Positions 7,901 through 15,630 of a stretch of 22,469 bases of DNA are shown here, piece after piece. Below the pieces are notes generated by a model, which saw only the letters and a list, made by a program, of their open reading frames with translations, did no database searches and was not told where the DNA came from. The stretch comes from Lachnospiraceae bacterium UBA1201 (GTDB lineage: Bacteria; Bacillota; Clostridia; Lachnospirales; Lachnospiraceae): contig DBXX01000112.1 in the NCBI GenBank assembly GCA_002309675.1, positions 25,913 through 48,381 on the forward strand. Reading direction: 5' to 3'. Position 1 is the first letter of the stretch, and every line of letters starts with the position of its first letter. The position numbers and the translations under genes were made by a program.

Positions 7901-8349
7901 GTGAGAATGTCGATGAGTATATTTGGAGGGATCTGCTTAAAGAAACGCGGATGAACGGTATCACGACTTCGGATCCGACGATCCTCGCACATCAGGAAGC
8001 CAACATTTCTGAGACGAAGGAATCCCGCCTGATCGATGGTATCAAACTTACGAAGAACGGGAATTTCACTGCGACCTCGAAGGTGTTGTCGAACGAAGAG
8101 TTTATCCGGTTTTCGGATGATGTGATGAATAAGATCGCAGAGATGTATAAAGAGATGATGAGCGGAATGATCCCGGTAAATCCGCTCAAAACCAGTAAGG
8201 CGGATGCCTGCGGGTATTGTCCGTATAAAGCGATCTGTCACATCGGCGATAAACGGAATAATATGAAAAAGCGAAAAGTGAAGTCGGTGAACTTCAAAGA
8301 TTACCGTGAGAAACTGCGTCGGGAAGATGAACAGGAGAAAGGAGAGTGA
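4903..8349 (+). CDS. addB: ATP-dependent helicase/nuclease subunit B (AddB)
   Basis: AddB is one of two subunits of the AddAB complex, which unwinds and resects double-strand DNA ends for RecA. The product is 1148 residues, normal for the family. It has a Walker A motif GPGGAGKS at residues 8-15. The RecB-type nuclease centre is near the C-terminus: GKVDRID followed by IIDYKTG with D933 and K935. Four cysteines match the Fe-S clamp of AddB nucleases: C767 (YGGCAFKHFL), then C1103, C1106 and C1112 (ACGYCPYKAIC). The start is ATG 4903 after AAGGGGGAG (4890-4898); the frame is open back to a TTG at 4861, which lies near the transcript start and has no ribosome binding site. The stop overlaps the spacer before addA, and the two genes are surely one operon from the promoter at 4812. 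Confidence 0.96.
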   Translation: MSFRVIYGPGGAGKSHFIYEECIQRSLEYPDRMFYLLVPEQSTLSTQQHLFALHPRRGSINIDVIGFTTLAYRSIEQLHIPTKKMIDDSGKMLLMRRAVRNVSKDLKILKYDSEKPGFLDNVIHTLGEMASFGLFEEGSSLQALLADPGQSGLNEHYILRQKLSDLALIWKSYRQELEDRFMDKDELMPILCKALPEFAKQVPFEIYLDGFNGFTPLQYQVITHLMLNAKRVSVALCAKKGTLTASREGDLFYSAATIYGKLMDSAQRDGIAVEPDLSIGEEFVYRLRENDELSHLERVYEQQAKPTPWMHECKSVEMYRLEHPTMEVSMVVRTIRDLVYREGYRFSDIAIVTGEPDRFHDIIVREFERAQIPYFADNTRNMTDSDYTNFVLSLFGLLTFNFKKESVLSSLKYGYVIPIEDLDLLENFMIACGINSYKRFVKVAQEENDDEFHRIMRDVLAIYGPFYERFRKGKHTAAEYLEGIASVLEACKASETLQARIDFLNNDGRYDRAAEYEAVQAKMENLFAQTESLMANDLMRPDELEELLTAGLEDMKIGVIPPTLDRVIIGQLRRMRIGKIKALFMLGVNEGLFPLVAQGCGLINDSDRDILRDLSVELSPSAARDSMNDKLYLYQMFTTPSKRLYISYSSMDSQGEALLPSYVIEQIQTIFKNLPVKEKLPIDNQTLLNPDYCIDLISKKEDAFGNYYRALYQWYKENPKYAKLLSVLEELRKFSYAHTPLPEAVARALFERNHSVSPSRLEAYGGCAFKHFLYYGLNLKERKESTVDALDKGSFYHVALQYVLEEMSSDRAGASGEWTQARQDDLVQRALDFTYKQYPLLSEKIEDDGYNTYQARTWEREIAFLVKVLYEQIRSGDFRKFRCEVPFGNVPDEGEQGKTHMEAIKIPGTDCVICGKVDRIDETEDGSVVRIIDYKTGYKELDYSLLSEGAQLQLPIYLTAVMKDRLAKGKEIQPVGVYYFHAAEPLADWNSNKLEEFDDSENVDEYIWRDLLKETRMNGITTSDPTILAHQEANISETKESRLIDGIKLTKNGNFTATSKVLSNEEFIRFSDDVMNKIAEMYKEMMSGMIPVNPLKTSKADACGYCPYKAICHIGDKRNNMKKRKVKSVNFKDYREKLRREDEQEKGE

Positions 8350-8354
8350 CCGCT

Positions 8355-11300
8355 ATGGGAGTGATTTGGAACCCAAAACAACAGGAAGTCATCGACCATA
8401 GAGACGGAAACCTTCTGGTATCCGCGGCGGCCGGAAGCGGAAAAACAGCCGTTCTTACCGAGCACGTCCTGCGGCGGGTCATGGACCCGGCAAATCCTCT
8501 GGATATCGACCGGCTTTTGATCATGACCTTCACGAATGCGGCTGCGGCAGAGATGAAAGGGCGTATCCGCAAGAGACTTCAGGATGCGATGAATGACGAA
8601 AACTGTAATGAGTCGATGCGAAGACATTTGCGGAAGCAATTGTTTAAACTCCCGTTTGCCTCTATTTCGACGATCCACAGTTTTTGCCTGAATGTGATCC
8701 GTGAGAATTTCTTCAGGATCGGTCTGGAACCGAACCTCGGCATCAGCGATGAGGCGGAGATCAAGCTTCTCCTTTCGGATGTGATCGATTCGGTTTTGGA
8801 AGACTATTATCTGGAAGGTGATTCCGAAGCATTTCTTTCGCTGGGAATGTTATATAAAAATCGCAAGCAGGCCTTAAACCGCGCGATCGAGGAATTCTAT
8901 GGAAAGAGTCGGGAGTATGCCGACCCCGAGGAGTTTCTGACCGGAGCGGTCGATGTCTACAGCGGCCTTTATAACGAACAGTTGAAGAAGGACCACGAAG
9001 CTTATGATAAAAGGCAGCTTCGGCCTCTCTTGAGTGCGAAAGCGGCTGCCGAGATGCTGGCTGACGAGCTGGCCTCTATGTTCCCGGATTCACGTCATAT
9101 CGCGACCATCGAGAAGATCGCAGATGTGGCAGACGTTGCTTACAGGAAGAAATCCCTGTTCGAGGCGATCGCTTATCTCAACGATCCGGCAAATAAGATC
9201 CCGTCGATCAACCTGAATAAAGCTGAAAAGGAATACACCGATTTCTTTAAACATATACAGGAAGAGAAGAATGAAATCACGGCGATCCTTAATGACACGA
9301 AAAAGAACCTCAAACCATTTACCTGGGATATGTTGGAGAAAGAACTGTCACGCCTGCGTCCGCAAGTAGTGCTTATGACAGAGATCGTCCGCAAGGTCGA
9401 CGAACGCTTTCAGGCAGAAAAGAAACGACTCCGCCTGATGGATTTCGCCGATATGGAGCATTATGCGCTGGAATTGCTCAGGGATGAGGAAGTTGCGAAT
9501 GTATATAAGAAACGTTTCGAAGAGATCCTGGTCGATGAATATCAGGACAGTAACGGAGTTCAGGAAGAACTGATCTGCCGGATCTGCCGGGATCCCAACT
9601 CGCCTGCTAAGTCCAATGTTTTCATGGTCGGGGATGTCAAGCAGAGCATCTACGGTTTCCGCCGTGCAAAACCGGAATTGTTTATTGAGAAATTCGACAG
9701 CTATCGCGAAGAAGAAAACGAAGGAACACTCATCCCCCTGAATAACAATTACCGAAGCCGTGCCGGGGTCTTAAATGCGATCAACCGTATTTTTGAGAAC
9801 CTGATGACGAAGGAGCGCGGCGGGATCGTATATGATGATTCGGCGAAACTGAACCCGGGGGCTGCTTATCCGGAGGAGGGTGAGCCGGAGCCTTGCGTTG
9901 TGATCGAGACCATAGTTCGTACCGATCCAAAGAATAAACCGGAAGATGCTTCGGGGTCTGAAACTGCTCCCGAGGGCGAGGGTGCTGAGGCTGAGGCCGA
10001 TGGGACAGACGATACCGACAGCGAGAGCGGGACCGGCGATCGGGAGGATGAAGATGCGGAAGAACGCACCGTGGCTGAACTTCAGGCCATTCTGATAGCT
10101 AAGAGGATCCGGGAGATTGTCGGAAAAGAGCAGATCTATGACCTGAAGGAGCAGAGATGGCGTCTGGCAGAATACCGGGATATAGTGATCCTGATGCGGT
10201 CCGTTAAAAATGCGGAAGAAGAGTTTATTCCGATTCTGGAGGATCATTATAAGATTCCTGTGGTCTCGTCCGAAGGAGCTGCGTATTTTGAAAGGCCGGA
10301 AGTCAGGGATCTGATCGATTTTTTACGTATCCTGGATAATCCGCTCCAGGACATCCCTCTTGCAACGGTTATGGCGTCGCCGATGTTTGACTTCAGCCCG
10401 GAAGAGATGGCGATGATCCGACTCGGAGCGCCTGCGACCACATGGTTTTTCACGGCAGTGGAAGGCTATGCCGGCGGAAATGTTTCCCTCGGAAAGAAGA
10501 TCGACCGTTTTCTTCGAATCTTCCGGGATCTGCGCGAGCGCAGGGCATTTTGCTCGATCCCCGAACTGTTGGAAACGATTCTTCAGAAGACCGACTATCG
10601 AAGCAAGATCACAGCGATGCCCGTTGGACGCAGCAGAGAGATCAATGTCAACATGCTGCTTTTGTCAGCAGGTGATTTTGAAAAGACAAACTATCGGGGC
10701 ATTGACCGCTTCCTTCGTTATATCGATCGGTTGAAGGAGAAGGAGATCGTCCTGGCAGAGCCGAATAAACTGAGCGAAGAGGAAGATGTCGTTCGCCTGA
10801 TGACCATTCATAAGAGCAAGGGCCTGGAGTTTCCGTATGTCTTTCTCGCAGGAGCGCATAAGGATCTGAAGAGCTCCGGCCGGGCGAAGTCGGAATTCGT
10901 CTATGATGCGACCTACCGGGTAGCGTTCGACTATGTGAACCCGATACTGTCCGTTAAGATCGGATCGGATCTGAAGAAGATCATCCGCGATAAAGAGCAG
11001 GATGAGGATCTGTATGAAGAGGGACGCGTTCTTTATGTTGCTTTGACACGTGCGAAAGATAAATTGTTTATCGTCGGCAGTGTTAAGGAAAAGGATCGGC
11101 CGGAACCGGATCTGCCCGCCCGCGGAGAGTTTTCCGATGAGGATTTTTACGACAGGCCGAACTATCTGAAATGGATTCTTAACTGCATTCAGGGACAGGT
11201 GACGAAGAAGGAGGCGACTCCGGAAGCGATCACATATGCCGATGACGAATTTTCTGTCATCCTACGCCCCCAGAAAGCATTGGAACAGGAACTCGAAAAG

Positions 11301-12200
11301 GTGAAAGCCGATCCTTCGCCGGATGATGCATCCACAGACGGCACAGGAGCATCCGGTGGCGAGGAGAGTAAAGTTACCTTAAGCGACGAAGAGGCATTGG
11401 CCGAGATCGCGAAGCGGTTCTCTTATGTCTATCCATATTCGGCATTCGGCGACCAGAAGGCGATCGTATCCGTATCCGAAGTGAAGCACCGCTTTATGGA
11501 AGAAGAGGGCGTGACGTTCGAGGAAGTCGCTGCGTTAGGATCCGGGGCTTCAAAGAAACCGGAGACGACTGAGCCGAAAGAGACTCCGGAACTTGAAACA
11601 GGCCGGAAGGAAGCTTCGAAGGAAGGCGGCGGTGCGCAGCGAGGTACTGCTGTCCATAATGTGATGGAGCATCTGGATTTTGCTGAGGCCATCCGACAGG
11701 AGGATCGGGTCGCTTATATCCGCGGGCAGATCGACAGGCTGGCTGAAGAGGGAATTCTGGATGAGACGACGAAAGAACTCGTAGATCCGCGGAAGATCGC
11801 CCGTTTCTTCGACAGCAAACTGGCAGCGGAGATGGCGCAGGCGCAGGAGAGAAATGCCCTGAAACGCGAGACGCGTTTTCTGTATGCGATCCCGGCATTC
11901 ATTTACCTGCGTGATTACCGGATGGAAGCGATCACGCAGGAGATCACGGTGCAGCCGGATCAGGTCCTGGTCCGCGGTATCATCGACGCTCATTATACCG
12001 ATCCCGAGGGGCATATCGTGATCATGGATTACAAGACGGATTCCCTGCCTGCGGATGGCGGCGAGGACATCCTGTCCCGGCGCTATCTCGCACAGCTAAA
12101 ACTGTATAAAGAAGCGCTGGAAAGCATGTCGGGAACGATGGTAAAGGCATGCGTTTTGTACTCGTTTTCACTCGGAAAAGAAATCCTTCTTCCGATCTGA
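8355..12200 (+). CDS. addA: ATP-dependent helicase/nuclease subunit A (AddA)
   Basis: AddA is the UvrD-family motor and second nuclease of AddAB. The 1281-residue product shows the helicase motifs in order: I (AAAGSGKT, K30), II (VDEYQDSN, D394/E395), III (GDVKQSIYGFRRA), IV (NNNYRSR), V (TIHKSKGLEFPYV) and VI (LYVALTRAKDKL). The C-terminal RecB-type nuclease has GIIDAHYTDPEG and MDYKTDSLP (D1225, K1227). Low-complexity acidic or Ser/Thr/Glu-rich segments interrupt the conserved core at about 521-570, and again near 985-1005 and 1060-1095. I placed the start at ATG 8355, 10 bases after AAAGGAG (8338-8344). GTG 8346 is a real alternative because AGGAG at 8333-8337 stands 8 bases from it; this would add three residues. 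The gene begins within a few bases of the addB stop. rnpB follows with its own promoter. Confidence 0.96.
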   Translation: MGVIWNPKQQEVIDHRDGNLLVSAAAGSGKTAVLTEHVLRRVMDPANPLDIDRLLIMTFTNAAAAEMKGRIRKRLQDAMNDENCNESMRRHLRKQLFKLPFASISTIHSFCLNVIRENFFRIGLEPNLGISDEAEIKLLLSDVIDSVLEDYYLEGDSEAFLSLGMLYKNRKQALNRAIEEFYGKSREYADPEEFLTGAVDVYSGLYNEQLKKDHEAYDKRQLRPLLSAKAAAEMLADELASMFPDSRHIATIEKIADVADVAYRKKSLFEAIAYLNDPANKIPSINLNKAEKEYTDFFKHIQEEKNEITAILNDTKKNLKPFTWDMLEKELSRLRPQVVLMTEIVRKVDERFQAEKKRLRLMDFADMEHYALELLRDEEVANVYKKRFEEILVDEYQDSNGVQEELICRICRDPNSPAKSNVFMVGDVKQSIYGFRRAKPELFIEKFDSYREEENEGTLIPLNNNYRSRAGVLNAINRIFENLMTKERGGIVYDDSAKLNPGAAYPEEGEPEPCVVIETIVRTDPKNKPEDASGSETAPEGEGAEAEADGTDDTDSESGTGDREDEDAEERTVAELQAILIAKRIREIVGKEQIYDLKEQRWRLAEYRDIVILMRSVKNAEEEFIPILEDHYKIPVVSSEGAAYFERPEVRDLIDFLRILDNPLQDIPLATVMASPMFDFSPEEMAMIRLGAPATTWFFTAVEGYAGGNVSLGKKIDRFLRIFRDLRERRAFCSIPELLETILQKTDYRSKITAMPVGRSREINVNMLLLSAGDFEKTNYRGIDRFLRYIDRLKEKEIVLAEPNKLSEEEDVVRLMTIHKSKGLEFPYVFLAGAHKDLKSSGRAKSEFVYDATYRVAFDYVNPILSVKIGSDLKKIIRDKEQDEDLYEEGRVLYVALTRAKDKLFIVGSVKEKDRPEPDLPARGEFSDEDFYDRPNYLKWILNCIQGQVTKKEATPEAITYADDEFSVILRPQKALEQELEKVKADPSPDDASTDGTGASGGEESKVTLSDEEALAEIAKRFSYVYPYSAFGDQKAIVSVSEVKHRFMEEEGVTFEEVAALGSGASKKPETTEPKETPELETGRKEASKEGGGAQRGTAVHNVMEHLDFAEAIRQEDRVAYIRGQIDRLAEEGILDETTKELVDPRKIARFFDSKLAAEMAQAQERNALKRETRFLYAIPAFIYLRDYRMEAITQEITVQPDQVLVRGIIDAHYTDPEGHIVIMDYKTDSLPADGGEDILSRRYLAQLKLYKEALESMSGTMVKACVLYSFSLGKEILLPI

Positions 12201-12206
12201 AAATGC

Positions 12207-12235
12207 TTTACATACTATAGTAAAAATGATAAAAT
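12207..12235 (+). promoter_or_regulatory. Predicted sigma-A promoter of rnpB (and probably recA)
   Basis: TTTACA (12207-12212) and TAAAAT (12230-12235) are 17 bases apart, immediately after the addA stop. The predicted start near 12242 coincides with the 5' strand of RNase P helix P1 at 12243, which strongly supports the assignment. Confidence 0.8.
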
Positions 12236-12241
12236 AAATGA

Positions 12242-12590
12242 CGGAGTAAGGCAGATGATCGCGGCTGCATAGACGAAAGGTTGCAGGTGAGGAAAGTCCG
12301 GGCTTCGCAGGGCAGGATGCCGGATAACGTCCGGTGGAGGCGACTCTAAGGATAGTGCAACAGAAATATACCGCCGGGAGAGATCCCGGTAAGGGTGGAA
12401 GGGCAGTGTAAGAGACTACCGCCGTGTTGGTAACAATGCGGGCATATGTAAACCCCATCCGAAGCAAGACCGCATAGAAACGAATGGCGGCCCGTCAATG
12501 TTTCAGGTAGGTCGCTCGATCATACCGGCAACGGTATGGCTAGACAGATGATCATTTAATACATAACCCGGCTTATAGCCTTGCTCCCTT
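12242..12590 (+). ncRNA. rnpB: RNase P RNA, bacterial class A
   Basis: This is the catalytic RNA that matures tRNA 5' ends. The universally conserved stretches are present: GAGGAAAGTCCGGGCT (12290-12305), the ACAGAAA element near 12360, GGTAAGGGTGGAA, AACCCCATCCGAAGCAAGACC-like core sequence near 12451-12470, and AACCCGGCTTAT near 12564-12575. The ends are fixed by helix P1: GGAGTAAGGC (12243-12252) pairs with GCCTTGCTCC (12578-12587) through ten pairs, one of them G-U. P2 follows as AGATGATC (12253-12260) with GATCATTT (12550-12557). The GGGCAGGATGCCGG region and the P15-type helix 12477-12481/12500-12504 fit class A. I see no hairpin terminator after it; recA begins about 20 bases downstream. 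Confidence 0.97.
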
Positions 12591-12610
12591 TTATGAATTT
12601 GGAGGTCAGA

Positions 12611-13627
12611 ATGGAAAGAGAAGAAAAATTAAAAGCATTGGATGCGGCGATTTCCCAGTTGGAGAAATCCTATGGTAAGGGTACCGTTATGAAACTCGGT
12701 GATCCCACATCCCAGATGAATATCGAGACGATCCCGACCGGCTCTCTGAGCCTGGATCTGGCGTTGGGACTCGGCGGTATCCCGAGAGGACGTATCGTTG
12801 AGATCTACGGACCGGAGTCTTCCGGTAAGACCACGGTCGCTCTTCATATGGTTTCGGAAGTTCAGAAACGCGGCGGTATCGCAGGCTTTATCGATGCCGA
12901 GCATGCTTTGGATCCGACCTATGCGAAAAATATCGGCGTAGATATCGATAACCTCTATATTTCCCAGCCGGATAACGGAGAGCAGGCACTCGAGATCTGC
13001 GAGACCATGGTTCGTTCCGGTGCTCTGGATATCGTGATCGTCGACTCTGTTGCGGCATTGGTGCCGAAGGCTGAGATCGACGGTGACATGGGAGATTCCC
13101 ACGTGGGTCTGCAGGCACGTTTGATGAGCCAGGGTCTTCGTAAACTGACAGCCGTGATCAGCAAGACCAACTGCGTCGTTATCTTCATCAACCAGTTGCG
13201 TGAGAAGATCGGCGTTATGTTCGGTAATCCTGAGACCACGACCGGCGGCCGCGCGCTGAAATTCTATTCTTCGATCCGTCTGGATGTCCGCAGAGTTGAG
13301 TCTCTTAAGTCCGGCGGCGATGTAGTCGGAAACCGCGTTCGAGTTAAAGTCGTAAAGAATAAGGTGGCTCCGCCCTTTAAAGAGGCAGAGTTTGATATCA
13401 TGTTTGGTAAGGGTATCTCTTCCGAGGGCGATATCCTCGATCTGGCGACCAATGCAGGCATCATCGTAAAGAGCGGCGCATGGTATGCTTATAACGATGG
13501 AAAGATCGGCCAGGGACGTGAGAACGCAAAACTCTACCTGATCGAAAATCCGGAGGTTTGCGACGAGATCGAGCGTAAGCTTCGTGAGTATTACGGACTG
13601 ATCCCGGAGGGCTCCTCTGCAGAATAA
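12611..13627 (+). CDS. recA: Recombinase RecA
   Basis: RecA forms filaments on single-stranded DNA, drives strand exchange and stimulates LexA self-cleavage. The 338-residue product is full length for a Firmicute: Walker A GPESSGKT at 67-74, the DNA-binding loop region NQLREKIGVMFGNPETTTGG, and a short C-terminal tail (LIPEGSSAE). I chose ATG 12611, five bases after GGAGG (12601-12605). The frame is open to a TTG at 12581, but that lies inside RNase P helix P1. The gene sits directly behind rnpB with no promoter or LexA-type box of its own that I can see, so it may be transcribed by read-through from the rnpB promoter. recX, which follows recA in many related genomes, is not here. A large hairpin terminator closes the unit. 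Confidence 0.98.
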   Translation: MEREEKLKALDAAISQLEKSYGKGTVMKLGDPTSQMNIETIPTGSLSLDLALGLGGIPRGRIVEIYGPESSGKTTVALHMVSEVQKRGGIAGFIDAEHALDPTYAKNIGVDIDNLYISQPDNGEQALEICETMVRSGALDIVIVDSVAALVPKAEIDGDMGDSHVGLQARLMSQGLRKLTAVISKTNCVVIFINQLREKIGVMFGNPETTTGGRALKFYSSIRLDVRRVESLKSGGDVVGNRVRVKVVKNKVAPPFKEAEFDIMFGKGISSEGDILDLATNAGIIVKSGAWYAYNDGKIGQGRENAKLYLIENPEVCDEIERKLREYYGLIPEGSSAE

Positions 13628-13683
13628 AACACATCGAAATGCCTGATTCGGCAAGTTAAAACGAAAGGCATACAGATAAAGTT

Positions 13684-13754
13684 CCTTAAATCGGCAATGT
13701 GTCGTATTCGCATCGGATATCGACACATTGCTTTTGATTTAAGGGGCGTTTTTT
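13684..13754 (+). terminator. Large hairpin terminator after recA
   Basis: An inner stem pairs GCAATGTGTCG (13694...) with CGACACATTGC (...13731) and continues through TATTC/GGATA. Separated by a small asymmetric internal loop, an outer stem pairs CCTTAAATC (13684-13692) with GATTTAAGG (13736-13744). Six T follow at 13749-13754 after a four-base gap. The gap makes termination a little less certain than at the other sites. Bases 13628-13683 before it show nothing I can assign. Confidence 0.75.
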
Positions 13755-13776
13755 CGTAATTTTGCCCGGATTAGGG

Positions 13777-13805
13777 TTGACTTTTCAAAGTGATTGAGAT
13801 AGAAT
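13777..13805 (+). promoter_or_regulatory. Predicted sigma-A promoter of rny
   Basis: TTGACT (13777-13782) and TAGAAT (13800-13805) with 17 bases between. The predicted start is near 13812, giving a leader of about 115 bases before rny. Confidence 0.75.
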
Positions 13806-13811
13806 AGACAT

Positions 13812-13926
13812 GTTGTAGTTTATACGACTTGATATATGTTCCGGCTTGCCGGTTTATACCAAATGATAAAAAGCGTTATCAGTCGCGTTATGTACAATGA
13901 AAATTTAATAAGGAGGTGCTCCTGGA
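13812..13926 (+). promoter_or_regulatory. Structured leader of rny with self-complementary ribosome binding site
   Basis: Three short hairpins follow one another: CCGG-CTTG-CCGG (13841-13852), TGATAA/TTATCA (13864-13881) and AGGAG-GTG-CTCCT (13911-13923). The last contains the Shine-Dalgarno sequence itself, so the ribosome binding site can be hidden by its own downstream bases. GTTTATAC occurs twice as a direct repeat (13818-13825 and 13852-13859). RNase Y expression could thus be limited by leader structure or by cleavage in it; this is inference. Confidence 0.45.
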
Positions 13927-15519
13927 TTGCTTAGTGTTATCAAGGTAGCGTCTGCAGCTTCAACCGTTTCTATGACGACTTTCGTCATCGTTCTCGTTGC
14001 AGCGGTGGTAGTGACGGCTCTCATTTCGGCATTTTGCACGATCGCATATCGTAAGAAGATCTACGAGTCAAAGATCGGCACCGCAGAGGTCCGTTCCCGC
14101 GAGATCATCGATGAGGCGTTAAAAACAGCGGAAACCAAGAAACGGGAGGCTCTTTTGGAAGCGAAAGAAGAGCGTATACGTACGCAGAACGAGCTCGAAA
14201 AAGAGTCGAAAGAACGCCGTGCGGAGTTGACACGTTTGGAGAAACGAGTGCTCAACAAAGAAGAGGCGTTGGATCGAAAGCTGGATACTCTGGATAAGAA
14301 AGAGGCCGGTTTGAATGCCAAAGAAGATGCAGTGGCAAAGAAAAAGAAAGAAATTGATGGATTGCACGAAAAAGCATTGGTCGAACTCGAAAAGATCTCA
14401 GGACTTACCTCTGAACAAGCAAAAGACTTATTGCTGAAAACTGTTGAAGAAGATGTAAAAATTGACACCGCAAAGATGATCAAGGAAATGGAACTTCAGG
14501 CGAAAGAAGAAGCTTCCAAGAAAGCGAAGGAATACGTGGTTACAGCCATTCAGAAATGTGCTGCCGACCATGTTGCCGAGACTACGGTTTCGGTCGTTCA
14601 GCTTCCCAGCGATGAAATGAAGGGTCGTATCATCGGACGTGAGGGTAGAAACATCCGTACGCTCGAGACATTGACCGGAGTGGAATTGATCATCGACGAT
14701 ACACCGGAAGCGGTCGTATTGTCCGGATTTGATCCGATTCGCCGTGAGGTGGCCCGGATCGCGCTTGAGAAACTCGTCATCGACGGCCGTATCCATCCTG
14801 CCCGTATCGAGGAGATGGTCGATAAGGCCCAGAAAGAAGTCGAGAATATCATCAAGGAGGCCGGAGAGGCAGCTGTCCTGGAAGTAGGCGTGCATGGCAT
14901 CCATCCGGAGCTGGTACGACTTCTGGGTAAGATGAAGTATCGTTTCAGTTACGGACAGAATGCGCTTAAGCATTCTATAGAGGTCGCACATATCGCAGGT
15001 TTGCTCGCGGCGGAGATCGGACTGGATATCCGCATGGCAAAGCGTGCCGGTTTGTTGCACGATATCGGTAAGGCTGTGGACCACGAAATGGAAGGCTCTC
15101 ATGTACAGCTCGGCGCCGAATTGTGCCGCAAGTATAAGGAAAATGCGATCGTGATCAATGCGGTTGAGTCGCATCACGGTGATGTCGAGCCGACCAGCCT
15201 TATCGCATGTATCGTTCAGGCGGCAGATACGATCTCTGCAGCCCGTCCGGGTGCGCGTCGTGAGACGATCGAAACATATACCAACAGATTAAAGCAGTTA
15301 GAAGACATCACGAATGCATATCGTGGTGTAGATAAGTCATTTGCCATTCAGGCAGGTAGAGAAGTTCGAGTTATGGTTGTACCGGAACAGGTTAGTGATG
15401 CCGACATGGTTCTCATGGCTCGCGATATCGCGAAGCAGATCGAGAACGAAATGCAGTATCCGGGCAATATTAAAGTTAATGTGATCCGTGAATCTCGTGT
15501 TACGGATTATGCAAAATAA
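13927..15519 (+). CDS. rny: Ribonuclease Y
   Basis: RNase Y is a membrane-anchored endoribonuclease that starts mRNA decay in Firmicutes. The 530-residue product has one N-terminal transmembrane helix (about 19-41), then a long charged coiled coil (about 45-205). A KH domain with GRIIGREGRNIR begins near residue 233. The HD domain carries LLHDIGKAVDHE (H378, D379) and VESHHGD. The length is typical. The start is TTG 13927, eight bases after AGGAGGTG (13911-13918); no ATG occurs before residue 16. The gene has its own promoter and a GC-rich terminator and so appears monocistronic. In many relatives it follows recA and recX; here it follows recA after a 300-base gap that contains only the terminator, promoter and leader. 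Confidence 0.97.
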   Translation: MLSVIKVASAASTVSMTTFVIVLVAAVVVTALISAFCTIAYRKKIYESKIGTAEVRSREIIDEALKTAETKKREALLEAKEERIRTQNELEKESKERRAELTRLEKRVLNKEEALDRKLDTLDKKEAGLNAKEDAVAKKKKEIDGLHEKALVELEKISGLTSEQAKDLLLKTVEEDVKIDTAKMIKEMELQAKEEASKKAKEYVVTAIQKCAADHVAETTVSVVQLPSDEMKGRIIGREGRNIRTLETLTGVELIIDDTPEAVVLSGFDPIRREVARIALEKLVIDGRIHPARIEEMVDKAQKEVENIIKEAGEAAVLEVGVHGIHPELVRLLGKMKYRFSYGQNALKHSIEVAHIAGLLAAEIGLDIRMAKRAGLLHDIGKAVDHEMEGSHVQLGAELCRKYKENAIVINAVESHHGDVEPTSLIACIVQAADTISAARPGARRETIETYTNRLKQLEDITNAYRGVDKSFAIQAGREVRVMVVPEQVSDADMVLMARDIAKQIENEMQYPGNIKVNVIRESRVTDYAK

Positions 15520-15537
15520 CAGTTCATCGAAACGATG

Positions 15538-15570
15538 CGGCGGTCGCGAAAGCGGCCGCCGTTTTCGTTT
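15538..15570 (+). terminator. Intrinsic terminator of rny
   Basis: CGGCGGTCGC (15538-15547), a GAAA loop, and GCGGCCGCCG (15552-15561) pair along ten bases with one G-U, followed by TTTTCGTTT. A smaller hairpin CATCG-AAA-CGATG (15525-15537) lies directly in front of it. Confidence 0.9.
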
Positions 15571-15586
15571 GTAGCGGAACAGTTTC

Positions 15587-15604
15587 GTGCAAGTGAACTT
15601 GCAC
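15587..15604. repeat. Perfect inverted repeat between two facing terminators
   Basis: GTGCAAGT and ACTTGCAC, eight bases each, are separated by GA. The element and the following TGCGGTGCTTGG string lie in a 60-base gap between the rny terminator and the tRNA terminator, where neither transcript needs a further signal. It may be an extragenic palindromic repeat or a protein-binding site. Confidence 0.5.
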
Positions 15605-15630
15605 TGCGGTGCTTGGCTCGTCGCATACAC

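Noticed and set aside
12581..12610. TTG start for recA, 10 codons upstream
   Set aside because: It lies in helix P1 of the RNase P RNA; ATG 12611 has GGAGG and gives the standard RecA N-terminus.
12629..13726. 365-codon minus-strand frame opposite recA
   Set aside because: Shadow of recA codon bias; no family resemblance, and it runs through the recA terminator hairpin.
12241..13926. LexA (SOS) box near recA or rny
   Set aside because: I searched for GAAC-N4-GTTC. Only a half site (ATATGTTC near 13835) is present, which is not enough.
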